Shown piece after piece: positions 1 through 4,178 of a stretch of 5,931 nucleotides of DNA (position 1 is its first letter; every line of letters begins with the position of its first letter). The notes under the pieces were generated by a model, which was not told the origin of the DNA, searched no databases, and saw only the letters and a list, made by a program, of their open reading frames with translations. Both the position numbers and the translations under genes were made by a program. Origin of the DNA: Clostridiales bacterium UBA4959. Lineage in GTDB: Bacteria; Bacillota; Clostridia; Oscillospirales; CAG-272. Location: contig DHAH01000154.1 of NCBI GenBank assembly GCA_002397345.1, positions 1-5,931 on the forward strand. The letters are read 5' to 3'.

Positions 1-74
1 AAGCTCCCCCCACACCCCGCAGGGCTGATGTTTTTATAAATAAATATTCAGCTAACCTAATACTCGATAAAACT

Positions 75-119
75 GCCGCGCGTTTGGAGATCTTACCCAA
101 ATGCGCGGCTTGGTTTTTT
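75..119 (+). terminator. Rho-independent terminator of an upstream plus-strand gene
   Basis: A 13-bp stem (75-87 with 97-109) contains one G-T wobble (82/102), encloses a 9-nt loop (88-96), and is followed by TTGG and six T residues (114-119). The stem starts with seven uninterrupted pairs, GCCGCGC with GCGCGGC. The T run is on the plus-strand 3' side, so it should end transcription entering from the left. The gene it serves is outside the window or ends in its first about 40 bases. It may also help separate this unit from the minus-strand gene that converges on it. Confidence 0.85.
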
Positions 120-307
120 GCAACTAAGAATAAGTGCTGCCGGTGTATTTCAGCACAAAAAAGTCCGCTGCCAAAACGCGCCTAATATAAATGCTAATGA
201 GAATTCCGATAACGAGAGAACGACAGACGCGCCAGCCGCAAAAGCGTCCGACGCTCATATACAAAAACACAAATTTATTCTTTAGTTATCGAGTTTCAGT
301 ATTACGA
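120..307. other. Convergent intergenic spacer, no gene seen
   Basis: This spacer lies between the terminator and the 3' end of the amidohydrolase-fold gene. A plus-strand reading frame crosses it from 191, but it continues antisense through the real minus-strand gene and has no recognisable content. The only structure is a 6-bp inverted repeat (134-139 with 151-156, GTGCTG/CAGCAC, 11-nt loop), followed on the minus strand by a T-rich stretch, and the small hairpin listed separately at 240-255. No tRNA-like or ribosomal sequence was recognised. Confidence 0.6.
240..255 (-). terminator. Weak candidate terminator for the minus-strand gene pair
   Basis: On the minus strand, AGCGT-CGG-ACGCT (255 to 243) is followed by TTTT (opposite 243-240), about 53 nt after the TAA of the amidohydrolase-fold gene. 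The 5-bp stem with a 3-nt loop is short for an intrinsic terminator. It is listed only because no better candidate lies between the stop codon and the convergent terminator at 75-119. Confidence 0.25.
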
Positions 308-1627
308 TTATCCCCCAACGTCTACCCGCATCTCCGTTCTCCCGTAAAGCTCATGTGCATTACCGCTTGTCAGCGCGCTTGCGATAGTTTTCGCGTCGTA
401 GGATTTCATCCCGCCCGCCGCGATTTTATCCTGCAATATCCGCGCGATGCCTTCTCGCACCAGCACCGCGCGCCCGTAAACGGCGTCGATAGTCCTGCAC
501 CCGCTCCCGAAGGCGATGATTTTATTATACGGCACAAACTCGAGATATTCGGGCAGCGCGCACTCCGCGCGGCTGAGGTTGGCATATACATTCGGATATA
601 TCCCCGCCATATAACCGATTCCGCAGCGGCGGTGATACGCGGAAACCAACACGTCGAATTTCAGTTCCGGAAACAATGCGCACAGCTCGCGGAAGCAGTC
701 GGGATCATCAGCCAATGTGCAGTTGCGCGCATCTTCGTCAAGCCGGAAGGTCATGTTTTTTTCCGCCGCCAGACCGAGCAGGAAGCGATATACATACCGA
801 TACATCGCCACAGGCTCGGAAGAACGCGAGCCGTACATAAAATTGTCATAAGCACCGCGCGCGTCAGAATAAGAGGTTTTCCGCGGCGACGGCAATCTGT
901 TTTTTATGTAATTTTCTTTCTTATATGCAGTGTCAAGCGCGCTTGACGATTGTACCGGAGCGGTTCCGCCGCCGCAAATAATTATGCCGTTTTCTTGGGC
1001 AAAGCGTTTTAAAACGCGCGCGCACGCCTCAAGATAATCGTCGAACGACGACGCTGTAACATCGGCCTGCCGCCCGACAGCAAAAACTTCCTCGCGCGAC
1101 CGGGGCGCTACAAGCCCGCAGATGTCGTTTACAGTAATAAAATAACGCCGGTCAGCGGAGAGCATGCCTGCATCGCCGCCGTTCCTGCATATATTATCAG
1201 TCTCGGGCGGCAGCAGAACGGAAAATTCGATCCCGCACCTTTCTTTTAATATGTAATTATATCTATCGCTGTTGAAAGTCGAGCGGAACGACATATCCAG
1301 CGCTTCTATATTTTCTCTTTCGATCGTGTCGAAACCGTATAATTCGCATATGGCAAGCATGATAGCCTTACACCCGCTTGTATACTGCGCTTTCGTCCAA
1401 TAGGGTGCGATAACATCCCACTTTTCCCGCACCGACAGCTTTTCGTTCCGCGCCATTGCGAACATTTCGGCATCAAACCCCGCGGCAAGAAGGGCGTCGG
1501 CGGGTGCGTCGGCTAAAAATTCCGCGACAATGTCGCGCCGCGGGCGCGCCTCCTCGCGCGGGGGCAGATATGCGAGCGAATCGACCAGCGGCAGCGATTC
1601 TATATAATCATACATTACGGCAACCAT
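308..1627 (-). CDS. Amidohydrolase-fold protein, uronate isomerase-like, metal site apparently lost
   Basis: A 439-residue protein resembling the amidohydrolase/uronate isomerase-like group. Recognisable landmarks are LPLVDS near residues 12-17, where the family usually reads DTHxH; a YPNVY segment at 344-348; and NKIIAFGSGCR...VYGRAVLVREGIARIL at 368-397, which matches the family's usual NKILAFGGDYR...VYGH...ARENIARVL block. The expected metal ligands are replaced: HxH by L18-A-Y20, the strand-5 His by the FRL segment at 294-296, the strand-6 His by V328 (LLHGGYP becomes VLVSAYH), and the strand-8 Asp by G376. The ATG at 1627 is preferred because a GGAGG lies 10 nt upstream; Met5 is a less likely alternative. 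There is no signal peptide, so it is probably cytoplasmic. It follows the M14 peptidase gene on the same strand and was probably co-transcribed with it. The frame is intact over the family's usual length, so it looks like a maintained pseudoenzyme rather than a decaying gene. Substrate or partner is unknown. Fold assignment is fairly sure; loss of catalysis is inferred. Confidence 0.8.
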   Translation of the reverse strand: MVAVMYDYIESLPLVDSLAYLPPREEARPRRDIVAEFLADAPADALLAAGFDAEMFAMARNEKLSVREKWDVIAPYWTKAQYTSGCKAIMLAICELYGFDTIERENIEALDMSFRSTFNSDRYNYILKERCGIEFSVLLPPETDNICRNGGDAGMLSADRRYFITVNDICGLVAPRSREEVFAVGRQADVTASSFDDYLEACARVLKRFAQENGIIICGGGTAPVQSSSALDTAYKKENYIKNRLPSPRKTSYSDARGAYDNFMYGSRSSEPVAMYRYVYRFLLGLAAEKNMTFRLDEDARNCTLADDPDCFRELCALFPELKFDVLVSAYHRRCGIGYMAGIYPNVYANLSRAECALPEYLEFVPYNKIIAFGSGCRTIDAVYGRAVLVREGIARILQDKIAAGGMKSYDAKTIASALTSGNAHELYGRTEMRVDVGG

Positions 1628-1636
1628 TTTCGCTTA

Positions 1637-1642
1637 ACCTCC
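1637..1642 (-). promoter_or_regulatory. Ribosome binding site for the amidohydrolase-fold gene
   Basis: On the minus strand this reads GGAGGT, with GGAGG ending 10 nt before the ATG at 1627. It fixes Met1 over the internal Met5. It also lies inside the hypothetical pre-insertion tail of the peptidase gene, where GGA GGT TAA would be its last codons, a typical arrangement for translationally coupled genes. Confidence 0.75.
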
Positions 1643-1650
1643 ATAAAACA

Positions 1651-1660
1651 ATAACAATGC
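1651..1660. repeat. 10-bp direct repeat, left copy (possible target-site duplication)
   Basis: ATAACAATGC is identical to 1722-1731, and the two copies exactly bracket the double-hairpin element. The bases flanking the two copies differ on both sides, so the identity ends at 10 bp. Confidence 0.65.
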
Positions 1661-1721
1661 GGAGCGGGGGCTTACCCCCGCCGATGATTTAAACGGCGGG
1701 GGATGGAACCCCCGCCTTACT
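1661..1721. mobile_element. Small palindromic REP/MITE-like element
   Basis: A 61-bp noncoding G+C-rich block made of two hairpins in inverted orientation around a 10-nt A/T centre. Hairpin 1 pairs 1664-1670 (GCGGGGG) with 1675-1681 across a 4-nt loop. Hairpin 2 pairs 1695-1702 (GGCGGGGG) with 1709-1716 across ATGGAA. Alternatively the two inner arms, 1675-1683 and 1694-1702, pair over 9 bp around 1684-1693. It is flanked by exact 10-bp direct repeats and encodes nothing. On the minus-strand transcript no T run follows, so it is not a standard terminator, although it could attenuate read-through or protect the mRNA. It resembles BIME/REP or MITE-like elements that are moved in trans; no transposase is in the window. 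A related single-hairpin core occurs at 3462-3481. Confidence 0.65.
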
Positions 1722-2568
1722 ATAACAATGCCTCCAGCAGCGACGCTTCTATCTCCTTGTAAATCGACGTTGCAAGCTCGGGCGGAAGAGGATTTGTGCC
1801 GTGCCCGCATTCTATGGTAATCCCGGGCTTGTCAAATTCGAGCGTGAACCAATCTTTACAGCCGCCGTATGACGCCATTCCGGTCGGCTCGGACAATACA
1901 TAGCCGCTGCGTCTTGCCATTCGTCCGGCGAGCGCTTTCGCACCGCGCGGCACAATGTCGTCATATCCGAAATATATCTCTCCGCCTTGGGTGTGCAAGC
2001 AGACCACGACCTCCGGTTCGGTTGCGCGTATATACGAGCAGAGCGCCTCGGTTTCGGGCTCGCTTTCGGGATATTCGCCCGAATAGCGCGTCGCGCAGCC
2101 GCCCGTAATGCCCGCGTCAGCCTCAATGCGCTTATACTCGGCGAACCCCGCGTTATAATTATGGTTGAGATCGACGCCCTGTGCGTTTGCCTGCCAATAT
2201 ACGCCGCTCTGCGCTATCGCGGCTCCGTCGGGGTTGAGCATGGGAATGATATCGACTGTCCGGGTCGCCAATATGTAATCCGCCGCCGCTCTGCCCAGCT
2301 TGGTGCCCCTCTCCGAAGCGCCGCACAGCCGCTCGGCAAGCATCAGGAGCAGATTCGCCGTTATATGCTCCGTCCCGTGGTGTGTACCCACAAACAAGAC
2401 ATGCTTCTCTCCTCTGCCGACGGAAAGCAGCGTCAATTCTTTTCCGTTAGCGCTCGCGCCTATCGAGCCGACTCTCAGCAGCTCATCATACCGCGCCCCA
2501 AGTATCGATGCCGCCGACGCGACCTCCGCCCAACCGAAAGCCCGATCGTATGCGATTATAAATGCCAT
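1720..2568 (-). CDS. M14 zinc peptidase, gamma-D-glutamyl-diamino-acid type
   Basis: A 282-residue M14 metallopeptidase, probably cutting the gamma-D-Glu to diamino-acid bond of peptidoglycan stem peptides. The zinc site is visible as HxxE (H64, E67, in THHGTEH) and H192 (CLHTQGGEIYFGY). NPDG is at 112-115, and GVDLNHNYNAGF at 131-142 replaces the Asn-Arg of digestive carboxypeptidases with Asn-His, as I recall for this peptidoglycan-directed branch. Y234 and E253 (ITIECG) fit the catalytic Tyr and Glu. The frame is open upstream to 2625, but the ATG at 2568 is chosen because AGGAGG lies 7 nt before it; the earlier start would add 19 unlike residues. There is no signal peptide or membrane segment, so cytoplasmic muropeptide recycling or a spore/mother-cell role is more likely than secretion. 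The stop TAG is formed at the junction with the downstream 61-bp element, which seems to have shortened the C terminus by five residues without touching the active site. It is transcribed divergently from lexA. Confidence 0.88.
   Translation of the reverse strand: MAFIIAYDRAFGWAEVASAASILGARYDELLRVGSIGASANGKELTLLSVGRGEKHVLFVGTHHGTEHITANLLLMLAERLCGASERGTKLGRAAADYILATRTVDIIPMLNPDGAAIAQSGVYWQANAQGVDLNHNYNAGFAEYKRIEADAGITGGCATRYSGEYPESEPETEALCSYIRATEPEVVVCLHTQGGEIYFGYDDIVPRGAKALAGRMARRSGYVLSEPTGMASYGGCKDWFTLEFDKPGITIECGHGTNPLPPELATSIYKEIEASLLEALL
1722..1731. repeat. 10-bp direct repeat, right copy (possible target-site duplication)
   Basis: ATAACAATGC lies in the last codons of the M14 peptidase (Ala, Leu, Leu and the T of the stop codon). 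It is identical to 1651-1660. It probably represents the original target sequence, since it is in coding frame. Confidence 0.65.
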
Positions 2569-2575
2569 GCTTTTC

Positions 2576-2581
2576 CCTCCT
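2576..2581 (-). promoter_or_regulatory. Ribosome binding site for the M14 peptidase
   Basis: AGGAGG on the minus strand, 7 nt from the ATG at 2568. This full-strength site decides the start against the upstream in-frame ATG at 2625, which has no such motif. Confidence 0.85.
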
Positions 2582-2585
2582 GATT

Positions 2586-2605
2586 GTATAAAGTGCCCTT
2601 TATAC
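2586..2605. promoter_or_regulatory. Perfect 20-bp dyad, candidate operator of the M14 peptidase gene
   Basis: Read on the minus strand, GTATAAAG-GGCA-CTTTATAC has two fully complementary 8-bp arms around a 4-nt centre. It lies 4 nt upstream of the AGGAGG and overlaps the best candidate minus-strand -10 box (TATAAA at 2604-2599). The position fits a repressor site, or a 5'-end mRNA hairpin. It has no T run and points into the start of the gene, so it is not a terminator. The binding protein is unknown. Confidence 0.45.
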
Positions 2606-2625
2606 TGATTACGATTACAGCGCAA
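2599..2625 (-). promoter_or_regulatory. Candidate promoter of the M14 peptidase gene
   Basis: On the minus strand, TTGCGC (2625-2620) and TATAAA (2604-2599) are separated by 15 bp. The spacing is shorter than the preferred 17 bp and the -35 box is imperfect, so this is tentative. It would give a leader of about 20 nt containing the AGGAGG. Confidence 0.3.
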
Positions 2626-2642
2626 TCTGCAATTACAATTAC
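2608..2642. repeat. Four ATTAC repeats in two tandem pairs
   Basis: ATTAC starts at 2608, 2614, 2632 and 2638. Each pair is spaced by 6 bp and the pairs are 24 bp apart. They lie in the shared lexA/M14 control region and could be binding-site repeats, but A/T-rich low complexity is also possible. Confidence 0.35.
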
Positions 2643-2671
2643 ATGTATATGCGCGAGGGCTTTTCCGCTGC

Positions 2672-2696
2672 GCACAATTGCGCTGTATAATTGTGC
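2672..2696. repeat. Inverted repeat in the divergent control region
   Basis: GCACAATT (2672-2679) and AATTGTGC (2689-2696) are perfect 8-bp complements around a 9-nt centre. The left arm also overlaps ATTGCGCTGTA (2677-2687), which is an exact 11-bp inverted match of TACAGCGCAAT at 2616-2626. The nested dyads suggest regulator binding sites between the two divergent promoters. Confidence 0.4.
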
Positions 2697-2698
2697 CG

Positions 2699-2715
2699 TT
2701 TACAATTATTTTACA
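2699..2715 (+). promoter_or_regulatory. TTTACA direct repeat with 11-bp period
   Basis: TTTACA occurs at 2699-2704 and 2710-2715 with a 5-bp gap, one helical turn apart. This is the geometry used by OmpR/PhoB-type response regulators, including the TT(A/T/C)ACA repeats of Bacillus PhoP. It sits about 30 bp upstream of the lexA -35 box. Only two hexamers are seen where PhoP usually uses more. Confidence 0.3.
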
Positions 2716-2744
2716 AATGCCGAACCATAAATCGCAACATCAGT

Positions 2745-2773
2745 TTGCAATAACGTTCGACTTATGATATAAT
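2745..2773 (+). promoter_or_regulatory. Promoter of lexA and probable operon
   Basis: TTGCAA (2745-2750) and TATAAT (2768-2773) are separated by exactly 17 bp, and TG at 2765-2766 makes an extended -10. This is close to the ideal housekeeping sigma-A promoter. Transcription would start near 2780, giving a leader of about 50 nt that contains the LexA-box-like dyad. Confidence 0.8.
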
Positions 2774-2788
2774 GGAGCGCATCCAACA

Positions 2789-2802
2789 CAAACATTTGTT
2801 TC
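2789..2802 (+). promoter_or_regulatory. LexA-box-like operator in the lexA leader
   Basis: CAAAC-ATTT-GTTTC has the symmetric core AAAC-N4-GTTT and matches the Bacillus-type LexA consensus CGAAC-RNRY-GTTYG at all but three positions. It lies about 10 to 23 bases downstream of the predicted transcription start, where a bound repressor would block the polymerase. LexA autoregulation is the family norm. The outer G/C positions are altered, so this would be a lineage variant or a weak site. Confidence 0.5.
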
Positions 2803-2829
2803 CTGTCAGAAACGGGGGCGGCATTTTTC

Positions 2830-3438
2830 GTGCAGGAGCTTAAAGAAAAAGAAAAGTTAATATACGGCTATATCATCGACGTTATCAAGCGCGAAGGTTA
2901 TTCGCCTTCGGTGCGGGACATCCAGAACGCGCTGAACATAAAAAGCACCTCAACAGTACATTCTTATCTTGCCAAACTCGAAAAAAAAGGTTATATCCAA
3001 AAAGAATCGGGTAAATCGCGCACACTGCGCGCTGAAAATTTTGTCGCGGAGCCGCAGCGTACAATACGCGTACCCATTTTGGGGCGCGTCGCAGCGGGTA
3101 TGCCCATACTGGCTATCGAAAATCACGACGGATACATAGATTTTCCGGTTATGAACCGTAATTTCCAGGCTAATCAGCTCTACGCGCTGCGCGTCAGAGG
3201 CGAAAGCATGATCGAAGCGGGTATTTTGGACGGCGATCTCATCATTGTAAAAAAAGAATCGACCGCCGACAACGGTGATATAGTCGTTGCGCTCGTCGGC
3301 GACGAGTCTACGGTTAAAACTTTTTACCGCGAGAACGGGCATTTCAGGCTTCAACCGGAAAATTCGACCATGGCGCCGATTATTGTAAACGACGTCTATA
3401 TCCTCGGGCGCGTAGTTTCGGTTATGAGGTTTTATTAA
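2830..3438 (+). CDS. lexA: LexA, SOS-response repressor and self-cleaving protease
   Basis: A 202-residue protein, the normal length for LexA. It binds SOS operators as a dimer and cleaves itself when RecA filaments form on damaged DNA. The N-terminal winged helix-turn-helix covers about residues 1-65, with SPSVRDIQNAL...STSTVHSYL as the recognition part. The C-terminal S24 peptidase domain shows the A89-G90 cleavage site in GRVAAGMP, catalytic S126 in RGESM and catalytic K163 in STVKTFY. The GTG at 2830 is the only start that keeps the whole first helix. Its RBS is a poor G-rich run (GGGGGCGG, 2814-2821) rather than AGGAGG, so translation may be modest. A near-consensus promoter and a LexA-box-like dyad lie upstream, suggesting autoregulation. 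Only 2 nt separate it from the next gene, with no terminator. Confidence 0.97.
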   Translation: MQELKEKEKLIYGYIIDVIKREGYSPSVRDIQNALNIKSTSTVHSYLAKLEKKGYIQKESGKSRTLRAENFVAEPQRTIRVPILGRVAAGMPILAIENHDGYIDFPVMNRNFQANQLYALRVRGESMIEAGILDGDLIIVKKESTADNGDIVVALVGDESTVKTFYRENGHFRLQPENSTMAPIIVNDVYILGRVVSVMRFY

Positions 3439-3440
3439 AC

Positions 3441-4178
3441 GTGGATATATCAAATTACCACGGCGGGAGCATGCCCCCGCCCTATAAAAAACGGCTGTAT
3501 ATGCGGGCGCTGGTTCTGCTTGTGCTTTTACCGATGCTAAACAGCTTCGGGCTGCAATTTTTCTATGCCTACACAGTCGCGGGCAACATTGCGTTTGCAT
3601 CCGCCGAGCCGTTTTTATCGAGCGTGATTAAGTTCATCGGAACATCGGTCGTATTCTGCTCGCTCGGATTATATTTACGCGCTTATTATGAGTTCGGGTT
3701 CAAGGGTTCCGCAGGAATGCTTGTGACATGCGCTGTTTCCGCGCTTATTCCATATGCCGCCGCGGTCGTGATCGTATTCGCCACAACCGTAAACCCGACC
3801 GCCGATCTGCCGTTCATGCTCCTTTACAGCGCGTTGAGTTTTGCCGCCTACATTGTAATACTCGCCACAGTTGCGGCTGTTGCGGCGTATACACAAAAAC
3901 GCGCGAAGAAGCGCGGGACCTGCCAAAACGACCTCCTGTTCCGCAACGGCTGCGTATGGTCGGCGATAATTTACGCCGCCGCCGGGCTTCTCCAAAACGC
4001 CGCGGAAACCATATCCGATATAGCCGAGTACGGCGCGCCGACATCAGCAAACGACTATATCCACCTGATAAGCCCTTATATAGCGCTCGCCATTTATTCG
4101 ATCGCGGGCATGTTCATAGCCCGCGCGGCAGGATCGTTTTCTAAAACCGCTGATAATAATATAAAGGATCCGTTATGA
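3441..4178 (+). CDS. Six-helix integral membrane protein of unknown function
   Basis: I do not recognise the family. The 245-residue protein has about six hydrophobic segments: near 22-47, 58-82, 92-116, 123-150, 168-188 and 207-230. A short N-terminal tail is rich in Pro and Lys (PPPYKKR, 12-18), and a strongly basic loop (QKRAKKR, 152-158) should be cytoplasmic by the positive-inside rule. No catalytic motif, transporter signature or lipoprotein box was found. The start is uncertain: the GTG at 3441 lies 2 nt after the lexA stop with a GAGG 11 nt away, while ATG at 3471 (residue 11) and ATG at 3501 (residue 21) lack good sites. Residues 8-14 are encoded by a G+C-rich hairpin resembling the element at 1661-1721, so the first 20 residues may be untranslated or acquired. 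It overlaps the PHP gene by ATGA, suggesting translational coupling. Its place in a lexA operon hints at, but does not prove, a link to DNA-damage response. Confidence 0.7.
   Translation: MDISNYHGGSMPPPYKKRLYMRALVLLVLLPMLNSFGLQFFYAYTVAGNIAFASAEPFLSSVIKFIGTSVVFCSLGLYLRAYYEFGFKGSAGMLVTCAVSALIPYAAAVVIVFATTVNPTADLPFMLLYSALSFAAYIVILATVAAVAAYTQKRAKKRGTCQNDLLFRNGCVWSAIIYAAAGLLQNAAETISDIAEYGAPTSANDYIHLISPYIALAIYSIAGMFIARAAGSFSKTADNNIKDPL
3462..3481. repeat. Single-hairpin repeat related to the 1661-1721 element
   Basis: GGCGGGAG (3462-3469) and CCCCCGCC (3474-3481) form a hairpin with one A-C mismatch around CATG. The arms are the same GGCGGGGG/CCCCCGCC pair as hairpin 2 of the larger element, with one base change. 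No flanking direct repeat was seen. It lies within the first codons of the membrane protein gene and is followed by A residues on the plus strand, so it does not act as a plus-strand terminator. Confidence 0.45.

Noticed and set aside
134..156. GTGCTG/CAGCAC hairpin as a terminator or RNA element
   Set aside because: The stem is only 6 bp with an 11-nt loop and an imperfect T-rich flank on the minus strand. It could arise by chance.
3..185. Possible 3' tail of a plus-strand gene in frame 3
   Set aside because: The frame is open to a TAA near 183 but runs straight through the strong terminator at 75-119. The other two frames stop by position 39, so no coding claim can be made.
191..946. Plus-strand 251-codon reading frame
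   Set aside because: It lies mostly antisense to the amidohydrolase-fold gene, its protein is Arg/His-rich with no recognisable family, and the minus-strand frame has an RBS and family-like blocks.
1664..1716. G-quadruplex
   Set aside because: Each strand has only two G5 runs in the block, not four closely spaced runs. Hairpins are the simpler structure.
1661..1721. Terminator between the M14 and amidohydrolase-fold genes
   Set aside because: The hairpins are strong, but no T run follows on the minus strand (the bases after them read CTCCGCATTG). An inserted palindromic element explains the flanking repeats better.
1987..2583. Plus-strand 198-codon reading frame
   Set aside because: It is antisense to the M14 peptidase, whose zinc ligands and RBS are clear, and is a codon-composition shadow.
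2569..2625. Upstream start for the M14 peptidase (19 extra residues)
   Set aside because: The ATG at 2568 has an AGGAGG at ideal spacing. The extension would translate through the dyad and the RBS and does not look like the family's N terminus.
2950..3600. Minus-strand 216-codon reading frame
   Set aside because: It is antisense to lexA and the start of the membrane gene. LexA is unambiguous, and this frame has no RBS or known motif.
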